From NCBI GenBank assembly GCA_003577305.1, contig QEVL01000005.1:45933-109932 (forward strand): DNA of 64,000 bases, given 5' to 3'. The translations under genes and the position numbers were made by a program. The notes beneath the pieces were generated by a model. That model searched no databases. It saw only the letters and a list, made by a program, of their open reading frames with translations, and was not told the origin of the DNA. This DNA is from Burkholderiales bacterium (GTDB lineage: Bacteria; Pseudomonadota; Gammaproteobacteria; Burkholderiales; Burkholderiaceae_E). Shown here one piece after another: positions 25,292 through 35,828 of this stretch; positions within the stretch are counted from its first letter, which is position 1; every line of letters starts with the position of its first letter.

Positions 25292-28108
25292 GAAAAGACG
25301 CTTCTGCTGGTCGACGGCTCGAGTTTCCTGTATCGCGCGTTTCACGCGATGCCGGATCTGCGCACCGGCAGCGGCGAGCCGACGGGCGCGGTGCGCGGCA
25401 TGGTGGCGATGCTACGGCGTCTGCGTGCCGACGGCAAATTGAGCGGCGGCGCGACCCACGGCGCGGTGGTGTTCGATGCGCCCGGCAAGACCTTCCGGGA
25501 CGACTGGTACGCCGAATACAAGGCCAACCGCAAGGCGATGCCCGAAGACCTGGCGCGGCAGATCCCGGTCATCCACGAGATGGTGCGCGCGCTCGGCTGG
25601 CCGCTGCTGATGGTCGAGGGCATCGAGGCCGACGATGTGATCGCGACGCTGGCCGCCCAGGCTTCGCGCCAGGGGATGAACACCGTGATCTCCACCGGCG
25701 ACAAGGACCTCGCCCAGCTGGTCGACGATCGCGTGGTGCTGATCAACACCATGACGAGCCGCGAGGGCGGGCCGGTCGAGCGGCTCGACCGCGAGGGCGT
25801 GATCGCGCGCTTCGGCGTGCCGCCCGAGCTCATGGTCGACTGGCTGACGCTGGTGGGCGACTCGGTCGACAACGTGCCCGGCGTCGACAAGGTGGGCCCC
25901 AAGACCGCGGTGAAGTGGCTCGCGCAGTACGGGTCGCTCGAGGCGATCGTCGAGCACGCCGACGCGATCGGCGGCGTCGTGGGCGAGAACCTGCGCAAGG
26001 CGCTCGACTGGCTGCCGGTCGCGCGCAGGCTGGTCACCGTGAAGACCGACTGCGACCTCGGCCCGCAGGTCGAGTCGATCGACGCTTCGCTCGATCTCGC
26101 CGACGAAGATCCGGTGGCACTGCGCGAGCTCTTCGAGCGCTGCGAGTTCCGCAGCTGGCTGCGCGAACTCGGCGACGCGGCCGCTGCGGCAGGACCAGGT
26201 GCGCCGGGCGCCGACGGCGGGGCCGCGAGGGCCGGGGGCGCCCCGGCCGATCGGGCGCGCGCCTCGGCTCACGCGGCCGGCGGCGCGCACGCTGCTGCCG
26301 GTTCGCCCGACTATGAAACGGTGCTCGACGACGAGGCGCTCGAGCGCTGGATCGCGCGCATCGAGGCCGCCGACCTGGTTGCGTTCGACACCGAGACGAC
26401 CTCGCTCGACCCGATGGCCGCCGAACTCGTCGGCCTGTCGTTGTCGATTGCGCCCTGGGAAGCCTGCTACGTGCCGGTCGCGCATCGCTATGCGGGCGCG
26501 CCCGCGCAGCTCGCGCGCGAGCACGTGCTCGCGCGGCTGCGTGGCTGGCTCGAAGACCCGGCTCGCGCGAAGGTCGGCCAGAACCTGAAGTACGACACGC
26601 ACGTGCTCGAGAACCACGGCGTGCGCCTGGCGGGCGTCGCGCACGACACGCTGCTCGAGAGTTACGTGCTGGAGGCGCATCGCAACCACGACCTGGACTC
26701 GCTCGCCGAACGCCATCTGGGCCGGCGCACCGTCACCTATCAGGAGGTGGCGGGCAAGGGCGCGAGCCGGATCGGCTTCGAGCAGGTGCCGATCGAGCGG
26801 GCGGCGCGCTATGCCGCCGAAGACGCCGACGTGGCGATGCACCTGCACCGCACGCTGTATCCGCGCATCGCCGGGCACGAGCGGCTCGAACGCATCTACC
26901 GCGAAATCGAGATTCCGGTGTCGGTGGTGCTGCAGCGGATGGAGCGCAACGGCGTGCTGATCGATGCCGACGCGCTGCTGCGGCAGTCCGGCGAGCTGGG
27001 TCGCAAGCTGCACGAATTCGAGCGTCGCGCGATCGAGGCCGCGGGGCAGCCGTTCAACCTGAATTCACCGAAGCAGCTCGGCGAGATCCTGTTCGGCCGG
27101 CTCGGCCTGCCGGTGATCCGCAAGACCGCCAGCGGCGCTCCCTCCACCGACGAGGAGGTGCTCGCGAAACTCGCCGAAGACTATCCGCTGCCGCGCATCG
27201 TGCTCGACTGGCGCGCGCTCGCCAAGCTCAAGAGCACCTACACCGACAAGCTGCCGAAGATGGTCGATCCGCGCAGCGGGCGCGTGCACACCAGCTACTC
27301 GCAGGCGGTCGCGGTCACCGGCCGGCTCGCCTCGAGCGACCCGAACCTGCAGAACATCCCGGTGCGCACCGCCGAGGGTCGGCGCATCCGCGAAGCCTTC
27401 GTCGCGCCGCCCGGCGCGAGCATCGTCTCGGCCGACTACTCGCAGATCGAGCTGCGGATCATGGCGCACCTGTCGCGCGACGAGAGCCTGCTGCACGCCT
27501 TCGAGCAGGGCCTGGACGTGCATCGGGCCACCGCGGGCGAGATCTTCGGCATCGCGCCCGCCGAGGTCAGCGCCGAGCAGCGCCGCTACGCGAAGGTGAT
27601 CAACTTCGGGCTGATCTACGGCATGAGCGCCTACGGCCTGGCCGCGAACCTGGGCATCGAGCGCGACGCGGCGAAGAACTACATCGAGCGCTACTTCGCG
27701 CGCTATCCGGGCGTGGCCCGCTACATGGACGAGACGCGCGCACTCGCGCGCAGCCAGGGCTACGTCGAGACGGTGTTCGGCAGGCGCCTGTGGCTCGCCG
27801 AGATCAACAGTCCGAGCGGGCCGCGGCGCGGCGCGGCCGAGCGCGCCGCGATCAACGCGCCGATGCAGGGCACCGCGGCCGACCTGATCAAGATGGCGAT
27901 GATCGCGGTGCAGCGCTGGCTCGACGAGCGCGCGATGGCCTCGAAGCTGATCATGCAGGTGCACGACGAACTGGTGCTCGAGGTTCCGCAGGACGAACTC
28001 GAGGAGGTGCGTTCCGGGCTGCCCCGCCTGATGACCGGCGTCGCGCGCCTGTCGGTGCCGCTCGAGGTCGAGTGCGGTGCGGGTGCGAACTGGGAACAGG
28101 CGCACTGA
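25286..28108 (+). CDS. polA: DNA polymerase I
   Basis: 940-residue repair and Okazaki-fragment polymerase. The 5'-3' exonuclease spans about 5-290 (LLLVDGSSFLYRAFHA; DDWYAEYKANRKAMPEDL; STGDKDLAQLV; GDSVDNVPGV). The 3'-5' proofreading domain, about 340-530, keeps its acidic residues: FDTETTSLD, KVGQNLKYDTH and YAAEDADVAM. The polymerase domain has motif A SADYSQIELRIMAHLSRDE, motif B RRYAKVINFGLIYGMSAYG and motif C MQVHDELVLEVP. An Ala/Gly-rich linker of about 45 residues (near 305-350) joins the two exonuclease domains. ATG 25286 sits right before the conserved N-terminus; there is no clear ribosome site. Confidence 0.97.
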   Translation: MSEKTLLLVDGSSFLYRAFHAMPDLRTGSGEPTGAVRGMVAMLRRLRADGKLSGGATHGAVVFDAPGKTFRDDWYAEYKANRKAMPEDLARQIPVIHEMVRALGWPLLMVEGIEADDVIATLAAQASRQGMNTVISTGDKDLAQLVDDRVVLINTMTSREGGPVERLDREGVIARFGVPPELMVDWLTLVGDSVDNVPGVDKVGPKTAVKWLAQYGSLEAIVEHADAIGGVVGENLRKALDWLPVARRLVTVKTDCDLGPQVESIDASLDLADEDPVALRELFERCEFRSWLRELGDAAAAAGPGAPGADGGAARAGGAPADRARASAHAAGGAHAAAGSPDYETVLDDEALERWIARIEAADLVAFDTETTSLDPMAAELVGLSLSIAPWEACYVPVAHRYAGAPAQLAREHVLARLRGWLEDPARAKVGQNLKYDTHVLENHGVRLAGVAHDTLLESYVLEAHRNHDLDSLAERHLGRRTVTYQEVAGKGASRIGFEQVPIERAARYAAEDADVAMHLHRTLYPRIAGHERLERIYREIEIPVSVVLQRMERNGVLIDADALLRQSGELGRKLHEFERRAIEAAGQPFNLNSPKQLGEILFGRLGLPVIRKTASGAPSTDEEVLAKLAEDYPLPRIVLDWRALAKLKSTYTDKLPKMVDPRSGRVHTSYSQAVAVTGRLASSDPNLQNIPVRTAEGRRIREAFVAPPGASIVSADYSQIELRIMAHLSRDESLLHAFEQGLDVHRATAGEIFGIAPAEVSAEQRRYAKVINFGLIYGMSAYGLAANLGIERDAAKNYIERYFARYPGVARYMDETRALARSQGYVETVFGRRLWLAEINSPSGPRRGAAERAAINAPMQGTAADLIKMAMIAVQRWLDERAMASKLIMQVHDELVLEVPQDELEEVRSGLPRLMTGVARLSVPLEVECGAGANWEQAH

Positions 28109-28110
28109 CG

Positions 28111-28896
28111 GTGACCGCGACGCTGCTGATGACGATCGTGGCCACGCTGCTGGCCGGCGTGGCCAGCGTGCTCGCCGCGGCGTGGCTGTCGCTGCGCCTG
28201 CTCGGCAGGTTGGTGAACCGGCTGGTCAGCGCGTCGGCGGGGCTGCTGCTGGGTTCGGCGGTGCTCAACCTGATTCCCGAGGCCTTCGAGTCGCACGCAG
28301 ACCTGCGCGCGCTCGCCTGGACGCTGCTGCTCGGGCTGATCGGTTTCTTCGTGCTCGAGAAGCTCTCGGTGCTCAGGCACAGCCATCACCACGAGGGCGA
28401 CGGCCACGAACACCACCACGGTCACGACCGCGAGGCGGCCGGACCCGGCGGCATGCTGATCCTGATCGGCGACGGCATCCACAACTTCGCCGATGGCGTG
28501 ATGATCGCTGCGGCGTTCATCGCCGATCCCGCGCTCGGCTGGCTGACCACCGCGGCGATCGCCGCCCACGAGATCCCGCAGGAGATCGGCGACTTCATCA
28601 TCCTGATCAACGCCGGCTATACGCGCGCTCGTGCGCTCGTCTACAACGCGCTGAGCGGCCTCGCGGCGGTTGCGGGCGGCGTGCTCGGCTATCTGTCGCT
28701 GTCGCGCACCCAGGATCTGCTGCCTTTCGTGCTGGTGCTGGCGGCGGCCAGCTTCATCTACATTGCGCTGGCAGACCTGATCCCCGACATGCACCGCGAG
28801 ACCCGGCGTGGCGGCGACTGGTTCTGGCAGTTCGTGCTGATGATGGCCGGCGTCGCGGTGATCGCGTTCACCACTGCCGTACTGCACGGGCACTGA
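28111..28896 (+). CDS. ZIP-family metal transporter
   Basis: 261-residue inner-membrane transporter for divalent metals, probably zinc. Eight helices are predicted. The cytoplasmic loop is His-rich (HSHHHEGDGHEHHHGHD, about residues 91-107). The metal-transport helices carry GDGIHNFADGVMIAAAF (helix 4) and AAHEIPQEIGDFIIL (helix 5), the ZIP binuclear site. GTG 28111 lies two bases after the polA stop, so it is likely cotranscribed; an in-frame ATG at 28129 is the alternative start. Confidence 0.92.
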   Translation: MTATLLMTIVATLLAGVASVLAAAWLSLRLLGRLVNRLVSASAGLLLGSAVLNLIPEAFESHADLRALAWTLLLGLIGFFVLEKLSVLRHSHHHEGDGHEHHHGHDREAAGPGGMLILIGDGIHNFADGVMIAAAFIADPALGWLTTAAIAAHEIPQEIGDFIILINAGYTRARALVYNALSGLAAVAGGVLGYLSLSRTQDLLPFVLVLAAASFIYIALADLIPDMHRETRRGGDWFWQFVLMMAGVAVIAFTTAVLHGH

Positions 28897-28915
28897 GGAC
28901 CCCGCGAGCGCCCCC

Positions 28916-29491
28916 TCAGCAGATCGCGTCGACGACGCGCGCGAACGCCGCCTCGTCGAAGACGGTGTTGTCGAAGCGCAGCAACTGCGCGAATTCCGCG
29001 GGGTCGGGCTCGAAACGCCGCTGGCGGTAGTCGTCCCAGTGCGCGAGCTTGTAGCGGTCGCGCGGATCGCCGCGCGCGACGATGCGCGCCTTGGCGGTGG
29101 CCTCGTCGAGCGTCACCCAGACCACCCGGATGAGGGTGTCGGCCGGCACGCCGAGCGCCAGCGGATCGAACACCCGCTTCGACCTGACCTCGCGCGAGAA
29201 CGGGCCGACCAGCACGACGTTCACGCCCAGCCCGAGGTTCTCGGCGGCGACCTCGAGCAGGCCGCGGTATTCCTCGTCGCGCAGGTTGTCGAGGAAAGTG
29301 GGGCTGTCGCGGTCGCCGGGATCGCCGGTGAGCAGGCCCATCACTTTCGCGCTGTAGGCGCCGTAGACCGTGTCCTTGTCGAGTACGCAGAAGCTCTCGC
29401 CGGTGCGCGCGTGCAGCAGCGGTATCGCGCGCCGCGCCAGCGTCGTCTTGCCGGTGCCGGCGTGGCCGGCGATGAAGACGAGTCGCGCCAT
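28916..29491 (-). CDS. AAA-family small ATPase / predicted kinase
   Basis: 191-residue P-loop protein starting MARLVFIAGHAGTGKTTLARR with a clear Walker A (GHAGTGKTT, residues 9-17). It resembles small predicted nucleotide or sugar kinases (AAA_33 group): DKDTVYGAYS follows the P-loop, VVLVGPFSRE lies mid-protein, and TLDEATAKARIVARGDPRD may be a lid with Arg. The substrate is unknown. It is the last gene of a minus-strand run after the sulfurtransferase, 28 bases downstream. Confidence 0.75.
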   Translation of the reverse strand: MARLVFIAGHAGTGKTTLARRAIPLLHARTGESFCVLDKDTVYGAYSAKVMGLLTGDPGDRDSPTFLDNLRDEEYRGLLEVAAENLGLGVNVVLVGPFSREVRSKRVFDPLALGVPADTLIRVVWVTLDEATAKARIVARGDPRDRYKLAHWDDYRQRRFEPDPAEFAQLLRFDNTVFDEAAFARVVDAIC

Positions 29492-29519
29492 CGTCCGTGC
29501 GGAATCTGCAGGCCCGGCC

Positions 29520-30368
29520 TCAGCCGGCGTCGCCCCGCGCCACCGGCCGCGCCGGGTCGGCGCACCACTCGCTCCACGATCCCGGGTAGAGCAGGCTGCC
29601 GGCGAGGCCGGCCATCTCCATCGCGAGCAGGTTGTGGCAGGCGGTGACCCCGGAGCCGCAGTGGTGGATCACCGCGGCCGGCGCGCGTCCGGCCAGCAGC
29701 GCGAGGTATTCCTCGCGCAGCACCTCGGCCGGCTTGAATCGACCGTCGGGCCGCAGGTTGCGCTGCAGCGGCCGGTTCACCGCGCCCGGGATGTGTCCCG
29801 CCACCGGGTCGACCGGCTCGACCTCGCCGCGAAAGCGCTCGGGTGTGCGCGCATCGAGAAGCAGCCGGTCGCCGCGCCCCATCGCCGCGAGGACGGCTTC
29901 GGTGTCGACTTCTCCGACCAGCGGTTCGCGCAGGCTCAGTGCGCCCGGGCGCGGCACTGCCGGCTCGCGGCTCACCGGGTAGCCGGCCTTGCGCCAGGCC
30001 TGGATGCCGCCGTCGAGCACCGCCGCCTCCGGATGACCGAGCCAGCGCGCCAGCCACCAGAGCCGCACCGCATAGGCGCCGCCGCTGTCGTCGTAGGCGA
30101 CCAGTTGCCGCCCGTCGGAGCAGCCGATCGATTCGAGCAGGCGCCGCAGCGCTTCGCGCCCGGGCAGCGGATGCCGGCCGTTGCGACCGGTCTTCGGGCC
30201 GGCCAGGTCGAAGTCCTGGTGCAGGAAGAATGCCCCGGGCAGGTGCCCCACCGAATAGGCGGCCGGGCCGGCGTCGGGATCGGTCAGGTCATGGCGGCAA
30301 TCGACCACCACGCACTCGTCGAGGCGGGCGGCCAGTTCGTCGGCCGTGACGATCGTGCTCCAGATCAT
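29520..30368 (-). CDS. sseA: sulfurtransferase (tandem rhodanese, SseA-like)
   Basis: 282-residue protein with two rhodanese domains. The N-terminal, inactive one (about 1-130) has VVDCRHDLTDPDAG, GHLPGAFFLHQD and YDDSGGAYAVRLWW. The C-terminal one (about 150-275) has LLDARTPERFRGE, GHIPGAVNRP and the active-site loop HHCGSGVTACHNL. CGSGVTA is the loop of 3-mercaptopyruvate sulfurtransferases such as SseA, so sulfur transfer from mercaptopyruvate is most likely, with thiosulfate possible. ATG 30368 is 61 bases after the Rieske oxygenase stop, on the same strand. Confidence 0.88.
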   Translation of the reverse strand: MIWSTIVTADELAARLDECVVVDCRHDLTDPDAGPAAYSVGHLPGAFFLHQDFDLAGPKTGRNGRHPLPGREALRRLLESIGCSDGRQLVAYDDSGGAYAVRLWWLARWLGHPEAAVLDGGIQAWRKAGYPVSREPAVPRPGALSLREPLVGEVDTEAVLAAMGRGDRLLLDARTPERFRGEVEPVDPVAGHIPGAVNRPLQRNLRPDGRFKPAEVLREEYLALLAGRAPAAVIHHCGSGVTACHNLLAMEMAGLAGSLLYPGSWSEWCADPARPVARGDAG

Positions 30369-30429
30369 CGATGATTCTCCACAGGCGCCGGCGACCGGGC
30401 CGCAACCGCCGGCGAAGGTCGCGGCAGGT

Positions 30430-31530
30430 TCAGACGGGCCCGAGCTGGCGGCGCAGGAACTCGTGAAAGTGCTGCATGCCGTCTTCCATCGGGCTCTGGT
30501 AGGGGCCGGCGTCGTCTTCGCCGCGTTCGAGCAGCGCCCGCCTTCCGGCATCCATGCGCAGCGCGATTTCGTCGTCCTCGATCGCGGTCTCCATGTAGGC
30601 GGCGCGTTCGGCCTCGACGAAATCGCGCTCGAACAGCGCGATCTCCTCCGGATAGTAGAACTCGACCACGTTGGTCGTCAGCTGCGGGCCCCGCGGCACC
30701 AGCGTGGAGATCACCAGCACCTGCGGGTACCACTCGACCATCACGTTCGGGTAGTAGGTGAGCCAGATCGCGCCGTGGGCGGGCAGTTCGTCGCCGGCCA
30801 GCCGCAGCACCTGCTCGTGCCAGCGTTCGTAGACCGGGGTTCCCGGCTTGCGCAGCCCCTCGAGGGTGCCGACCGTCTGCACCGAGTACCGCTCGCCGAA
30901 CTCCCAGCGCAGGTCGTCGCAGGAGACGAAGTGCCCGAGTCCCGGGTGGAACGGCACGACGTGGTAGTCCTCGAGGTAGACCTCGATGAAGGTCTTCCAG
31001 TTGTACGCGCACTCGTGGAGCTCGACGTGGTCGAGCACGTAGCCGGTGAAGTCGAACTCGCGCTCGATGCCCAGGCCGGCGAGATCGCGCGCCACGTCGC
31101 GCGGGCCCTCGAACAGCAGGCCGCGCCAGTCCTGCAGCGGCGCGGCTTCGAGTTTCACGCAGGGCTGCGGCTCGAAGTGCGGCGCTCCGAGCAGGTTGCC
31201 CGACAGGTCGTAGGTCCAGCGGTGCAGCGGGCAGACGATGTTGTCGACGTGGCCGCGGCCCTCGAGCATCACTGCCTGGCGGTGCCGGCAGACGTTCGAC
31301 AGCAGTTCGACGCCGCCGGCGTTGCGCACCAGCACGCGGCCCCCGTTGCCGGCTGCGGGCACATGGTAGTCGCCCGCCTCGGGCACCATCAGGCGATGCC
31401 CGACGTAGCCCGGGCCCTGGCGGAACAGGACGTCGAGTTCGCGCCGGAACAGCGCTTCGTCGAAATAGGCGGAGACGGGGAGCTGCGTGCGTGCGGGTAC
31501 CAGGAATTCCCCGCGACCCAGATCCGACAT
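30430..31530 (-). CDS. Rieske non-haem iron oxygenase, alpha subunit
   Basis: 366-residue oxygenase component. The [2Fe-2S] Rieske site is NVCRHRQAVMLEG...IVCPLHRWTYD (CxH...CxxH, about residues 79-107). The catalytic domain has the iron-binding region NWKTFIEVYLEDYHVVPFHPGL with two histidines. This layout is shared by choline/carnitine monooxygenase-like and aromatic-ring-hydroxylating enzymes. The natural substrate is unknown. No reductase or small subunit is adjacent, so it depends on reductases elsewhere. GGAGGG precedes ATG 31530. It is divergent from xseB-ispA-dxs, an arrangement also seen in Burkholderia. Confidence 0.9.
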   Translation of the reverse strand: MSDLGRGEFLVPARTQLPVSAYFDEALFRRELDVLFRQGPGYVGHRLMVPEAGDYHVPAAGNGGRVLVRNAGGVELLSNVCRHRQAVMLEGRGHVDNIVCPLHRWTYDLSGNLLGAPHFEPQPCVKLEAAPLQDWRGLLFEGPRDVARDLAGLGIEREFDFTGYVLDHVELHECAYNWKTFIEVYLEDYHVVPFHPGLGHFVSCDDLRWEFGERYSVQTVGTLEGLRKPGTPVYERWHEQVLRLAGDELPAHGAIWLTYYPNVMVEWYPQVLVISTLVPRGPQLTTNVVEFYYPEEIALFERDFVEAERAAYMETAIEDDEIALRMDAGRRALLERGEDDAGPYQSPMEDGMQHFHEFLRRQLGPV

Positions 31531-31680
31531 CCTGACCCTCCATGCCAGTCGAAGGACGGAACCAAGCCCGGCCTCGGGAGTGCCCCGGGACGGCCAACCC
31601 GGGCCGGTGAGCCAGGAGGCCGAAGGATACCCCGAATGGCTTTCGTGGCAAGCCCGCGGCGGTCCGCGCACAGGCGCGTG

Positions 31681-31729
31681 CCCCGAAAACGGGGACTTCG
31701 CGGCGCGGCGCGCAAAACAAAAGTAAAAT
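31681..31729 (+). promoter_or_regulatory. promoter region of xseB-ispA-dxs
   Basis: The 240-base gap between the Rieske gene and xseB holds a -10-like TAAAAT (31724-31729) in an unusually A-rich stretch. Upstream is a perfect small hairpin CCCCG-AAAA-CGGGG (31681-31694). No good -35 hexamer is seen. This is the best candidate start for the isoprenoid operon. Confidence 0.45.
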
Positions 31730-31770
31730 CAACGCTTTGACCTGCACTGCCAGGCTCCGGATCCCCATCG

Positions 31771-32082
31771 ATGGCCAAGTCTTCCAGCCGGACCCCCGGC
31801 GACCCCGCCGCGGACGCGGCGGGCGCGGGCGTCCCTGCCGCATCGCAGGGGCAGGATCCCGCTCCCGAGTCCTTCGAGCTCGCGCTGGGCGAGCTCGAGG
31901 GCATCGTTCAGCGCATGGAGAGCGGCGCGCTGTCGCTCGAGCAGTCGCTGGCCGATTACCGTCGCGGCGCGGCGCTGATCGCCTGGTGCCGCAAGTCGCT
32001 GTCGGAGGTGCAGCAGCAGGTGCGCATTCTCGAGGCCGACCTGCTGCGCCCGTTCGAACCCGACGAGGCAGACGAACCCTGA
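31771..32082 (+). CDS. xseB: exodeoxyribonuclease VII small subunit
   Basis: 103 residues. After a Ala/Pro-rich tail of about 30 residues comes the family core [33 protein letters not shown] followed by [20 protein letters not shown], a helical hairpin that binds XseA. Its partner xseA is 31 kb away at the end of the window. The stop shares one base with the ispA start (TGATG), so translation is coupled. Confidence 0.95.
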   Translation: MAKSSSRTPGDPAADAAGAGVPAASQGQDPAPESFELALGELEGIVQRMESGALSLEQSLADYRRGAALIAWCRKSLSEVQQQVRILEADLLRPFEPDEADEP

Positions 32083-33035
32083 TGAGCCAGGCAAGCACCA
32101 CCGCCGTCGCGCCGGCGAGCAGCCTGCCGTTCGAGCACTGGCTCGCCAGCCGCGGCCAGCGCGCCGAGCAGGCGCTCGAGCACCTGCTGCCGCCGGCCGC
32201 TGCGCATCCGGCCCGGCTGCACGAGGCGATGCGCTACGCGGTACTGGGCGGCGGCAAGCGCGTGCGCCCGCTGCTGGTGTACGCCGCCGGCGAGGCGGGC
32301 GGCGCGCCGGCGGCGGCGCTCGACCGCGCGGCCTGTGCGGTCGAGCTGGTCCACGCCTACTCGCTGGTGCACGACGACCTGCCGTGCATGGACGACGACG
32401 TGTTGCGCCGCGGACGCCCTACGGTGCACGTCAGGTACGGCGAGGCGCTGGCGATGCTGGTCGGCGATGCGCTGCAGTCGCTCGCGTTCGAGGTGCTGGC
32501 GGCGGCGCCCGCGCACGGAACCAGCGCGAGCGCCACCGCCGCGATGGTTGCCGAGCTGGCGCGCGCGGCCGGCTCCACCGGCATGGCCGGCGGCCAGGCG
32601 ATCGACCTCGCATCGGTCGGCGCGGCGCTCGGCCGCGAGGCGCTCGAAGACATGCATCGGCGCAAGACCGGTGCGCTGTTGCGCGCATCGGTGCGGCTGG
32701 GCGGATTGTGCGCGTGCGGCGACGGCGCGGCGCCGACCGAGGCGTGTGCCCGCCGGATGCAGGCGCTCGACCGCTATGCCGATGCGGTCGGCCTTGCGTT
32801 CCAGGTGGTCGACGACATTCTCGACGTCGAAGGCGACGCGGCCACGCTCGGCAAGACCGCCGGCAAGGACGCGCAGCGCAACAAGCCCACCTACGTGTCG
32901 GCGCTCGGGCTCGATGCCGCGCGGCGCCTGGCCGGACAACTGCGCGAGCAGGCGCACGCGGCGATCGCGCCGCTGGGCGAGGCGGCGCGGAGCCTGGCGG
33001 GCCTGGCCGACCTGATCGTGCTGAGGAAGTCATGA
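32082..33035 (+). CDS. ispA: farnesyl diphosphate synthase
   Basis: 317-residue trans-prenyltransferase making geranyl and farnesyl diphosphate from IPP and DMAPP. Motifs: [10 protein letters not shown], the first Asp-rich DDLPCMDDD (about 98-106), [17 protein letters not shown], and the second Asp-rich region [24 protein letters not shown]. It overlaps xseB by one base and dxs by four (ATGA). With dxs it supplies isoprenoid precursors, including for the ubiquinone tail. Confidence 0.95.
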   Translation: MSQASTTAVAPASSLPFEHWLASRGQRAEQALEHLLPPAAAHPARLHEAMRYAVLGGGKRVRPLLVYAAGEAGGAPAAALDRAACAVELVHAYSLVHDDLPCMDDDVLRRGRPTVHVRYGEALAMLVGDALQSLAFEVLAAAPAHGTSASATAAMVAELARAAGSTGMAGGQAIDLASVGAALGREALEDMHRRKTGALLRASVRLGGLCACGDGAAPTEACARRMQALDRYADAVGLAFQVVDDILDVEGDAATLGKTAGKDAQRNKPTYVSALGLDAARRLAGQLREQAHAAIAPLGEAARSLAGLADLIVLRKS

Positions 33036-34984
33036 GCGGCGCGGCGCACACCGGCGGCGAACCCGGCGCCTGGCCGCTGCTCGGCTCGATCGACGGACCG
33101 CACGAACTGCGCGCGCTCGAGCGCGCGCAGCTCGGGCAGCTGGCGCACGAACTGCGCGAGTTCGTGCTCGATTCGGTTTCGCGCACCGGCGGGCACCTGT
33201 CGTCGAACCTGGGCACCGTGGAACTGGCGATCGCGCTGCACTACGTGTTCGACACGCCGCGCGACCGGCTGATCTGGGACGTCGGCCACCAGAGCTATCC
33301 GCACAAGATCCTCACCGGGCGGCGCGACCGCATGGCCGGGCTGCGCCAGCACGGCGGCATCTCGGGTTTCCCGAAGCGTAGCGAGAGCGAGTACGACGCG
33401 TTCGGCACCGCGCACTCGTCCACCTCGATCTCGGCCGCGCTCGGCATGGCGGTGGCCTCGCGCAACAAGGGCGAGAACCAGGGTCCGGGGCGGCGACGCC
33501 ACGTGGCGGTGATCGGCGACGGCGCGATGACGGCGGGAATGGCTTTCGAGGCGATGAACAACGCCGGCGTGACGCCCGACATCGACCTGCTGGTGGTGCT
33601 CAACGACAACGACATGTCGATCTCGCCGCCGGTGGGTGCGCTCAACCGCTACCTGGCGCGGCTGCTCTCGGGGCGCTTCTACACGAAGGCGCGCGACGTC
33701 GGCCGGGCGGTGCTGTCGAACCTGCCGCCGCTGTTCGAGTTCGCGCGCCGGATCGAAGAACACGCAAAGGGACTGGTCGTTCCCGGCGGAACGATGTTCG
33801 AGGCGTTCGGCTTCAACTACGTGGGGCCGATCGACGGCCACGACCTCGACAGCCTGATCCCCACGCTGCAGAACCTGCGCGAGTTGCGCGGGCCCCAGTT
33901 CCTGCACATCGTGACCCGCAAGGGGCAGGGCTACAAGCTGGCCGAGGCCGACCCGGTGCTCTACCACGGCCCCGGGCGATTCGATCCGCGCGAGGGCATC
34001 CGCAAGCCGGCCACGCCCGCCCGGCCCACCTACACCCAGGTGTTCTCCGACTGGGTCTGCGACATGGCGGCGCTCGACGAGCGGCTGGTGGCGATCACGC
34101 CGGCGATGCGCGAGGGTTCCGGGCTGGTCGAATTCGAGCGGCGCTTCCCGCAGCGCTACTTCGACGTCGGCATTGCCGAGCAGCACGCGGTCACTTTCGC
34201 GGCCGGGCTCGCCTGCGAGGGGATGAAGCCGGTGGTGGCGATCTACAGCACTTTCCTGCAGCGCGGCTACGACCAGCTGGTGCACGACGTCGCGCTGCAG
34301 AACCTGCCGGTGGTGTTCGCGCTCGATCGCGCCGGAATCGTCGGCGCCGACGGCGCCACGCATGCGGGCGCCTACGATTTCGCCTACCTGCGCTGCATTC
34401 CGAACATGGTCGTGATGGCGCCGGCCGACGAGAACGAGTGCCGCCAGATGCTCTACACCGCGTTCCGGCACGACGGGCCTGCCGCGGTGCGCTATCCGCG
34501 CGGCGCCGGCGCGGGCGTGGCGGTGTCGAAGGACCTCACCGCGCTGCCGATCGGCCGCGGCCAGGTCTGCCGCCAGGGCAGGCGCCTCGCGCTGCTCGCT
34601 TTCGGCACCATGGTGGCGCCGGCGCTCGCGGCGGGCGAGGCGCTCGACGCGACGGTGGTCAACATGCGCTTCGTCAAGCCGGTCGACGAGGCGCTGCTGA
34701 TCGAGCTGGCGCGCGCGCACGAGGCCTTCGTCACGGTCGAGGAACACGTGGTGATGGGCGGGGCCGGCAGCGCGGTGGCCGAAGCGCTCGCAGCGGCCGG
34801 CATCGTGCGTCCGCTGCTGCAGCTCGGCCTGCCCGACCGCTGCGTCGATCACGGCGAGCAGGCGCTGCTGCTGCGGCTCGAAGGCCTCGACCGCGACGGC
34901 ATCGAGCGCGCGGTGCGCGAACGATTCGCCGAACTGCTTGCCGCCGAGGGCGGGCCGCGCCTGGTGATGCGCCGCGCCGGCTGA
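33032..34984 (+). CDS. dxs: 1-deoxy-D-xylulose-5-phosphate synthase
   Basis: 650-residue thiamine diphosphate enzyme; condenses pyruvate and glyceraldehyde-3-phosphate, the first step of the MEP isoprenoid pathway. Landmarks: [37 protein letters not shown], the ThDP/metal motif [18 protein letters not shown], the second domain [20 protein letters not shown] (catalytic Glu) and [13 protein letters not shown], and the C-terminal domain [11 protein letters not shown]. It overlaps ispA by four bases; folE2 follows 31 bases later. Confidence 0.97.
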   Translation: MSGAAHTGGEPGAWPLLGSIDGPHELRALERAQLGQLAHELREFVLDSVSRTGGHLSSNLGTVELAIALHYVFDTPRDRLIWDVGHQSYPHKILTGRRDRMAGLRQHGGISGFPKRSESEYDAFGTAHSSTSISAALGMAVASRNKGENQGPGRRRHVAVIGDGAMTAGMAFEAMNNAGVTPDIDLLVVLNDNDMSISPPVGALNRYLARLLSGRFYTKARDVGRAVLSNLPPLFEFARRIEEHAKGLVVPGGTMFEAFGFNYVGPIDGHDLDSLIPTLQNLRELRGPQFLHIVTRKGQGYKLAEADPVLYHGPGRFDPREGIRKPATPARPTYTQVFSDWVCDMAALDERLVAITPAMREGSGLVEFERRFPQRYFDVGIAEQHAVTFAAGLACEGMKPVVAIYSTFLQRGYDQLVHDVALQNLPVVFALDRAGIVGADGATHAGAYDFAYLRCIPNMVVMAPADENECRQMLYTAFRHDGPAAVRYPRGAGAGVAVSKDLTALPIGRGQVCRQGRRLALLAFGTMVAPALAAGEALDATVVNMRFVKPVDEALLIELARAHEAFVTVEEHVVMGGAGSAVAEALAAAGIVRPLLQLGLPDRCVDHGEQALLLRLEGLDRDGIERAVRERFAELLAAEGGPRLVMRRAG

Positions 34985-35015
34985 AGACGAATTGGATACC
35001 GACGGAGAACAGCCG

Positions 35016-35828
35016 ATGAACATCCGCGACACCGGCGCGCTGCTGGCCGGCGTGATGGCCGACGTGCAGGGCAGCCCCGACGTGCGCGAGCTGCCGATCC
35101 AGCGCGTGGGCGTCAAGGGCCTGCGCTATCCGCTGCGCTGGCGCAGCGCCGGGGCCGACCAGCCGAGCGTGGGCCAGTTCGGCCTGTACGTCGCGCTGCC
35201 CGCCGAGCAGAAGGGCACGCACATGTCGCGCTTCGTCGCGCTGCTCGAGGATCGGCTCGCCGACGGGCGTCCGGCGCTCGACGCGGCCGGACTGCGCGCG
35301 ATGCTCGTCGAGATGCTCGGCCTGCTCGAGGCCGACAGCGGGCGCATCGAACTCGCGCTGCCGCTCTTCGTGCGCAAGACCGCGCCGGTCTCGCAGGTGC
35401 AGAGCCTGATGGACTACGACCTGTCGATCGTGGTCGAGGGCGGGGCGCACGACCCGGTCACGACGATGAGCGTCGTCGTGCCATGCACCAGCCTGTGCCC
35501 GTGCTCGAAGACGATCTCCGACTACGGCGCGCACAACCAGCGTTCGCACCTCACCGTGTCGGTCGTGGCCGACGCGACGATCGAACCGGAGGAGCTGATC
35601 GTGCTGGCCGAGCAGCAGGCTTCCAGCGAGATCTACGGGCTTCTCAAGCGCGTCGACGAGAAGCACGTCACCGAGCGTGCCTACGACAACCCCAAGTTCG
35701 TCGAGGACCTGGTGCGCGACGTGGCCATGGCGCTGCGCCGCGAGCCGCGGGTGCGCCGCTTCGTGGTCGAGGCGGAGAACTTCGAGTCGATCCACAACCA
35801 CTCGGCCTACGCGCGCATCGAGGGTTGA
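35016..35828 (+). CDS. folE2: GTP cyclohydrolase FolE2 (type IB)
   Basis: 270 residues. Converts GTP to 7,8-dihydroneopterin triphosphate for folate synthesis; the IB type can use metals other than zinc. Landmarks: [30 protein letters not shown], the metal Cys in [22 protein letters not shown], and [14 protein letters not shown] at the end. A GGAGAA ribosome site precedes ATG 35016. It follows dxs closely and may be in the same transcript. No second GTP cyclohydrolase gene is in the window. Confidence 0.95.
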   Translation: MNIRDTGALLAGVMADVQGSPDVRELPIQRVGVKGLRYPLRWRSAGADQPSVGQFGLYVALPAEQKGTHMSRFVALLEDRLADGRPALDAAGLRAMLVEMLGLLEADSGRIELALPLFVRKTAPVSQVQSLMDYDLSIVVEGGAHDPVTTMSVVVPCTSLCPCSKTISDYGAHNQRSHLTVSVVADATIEPEELIVLAEQQASSEIYGLLKRVDEKHVTERAYDNPKFVEDLVRDVAMALRREPRVRRFVVEAENFESIHNHSAYARIEG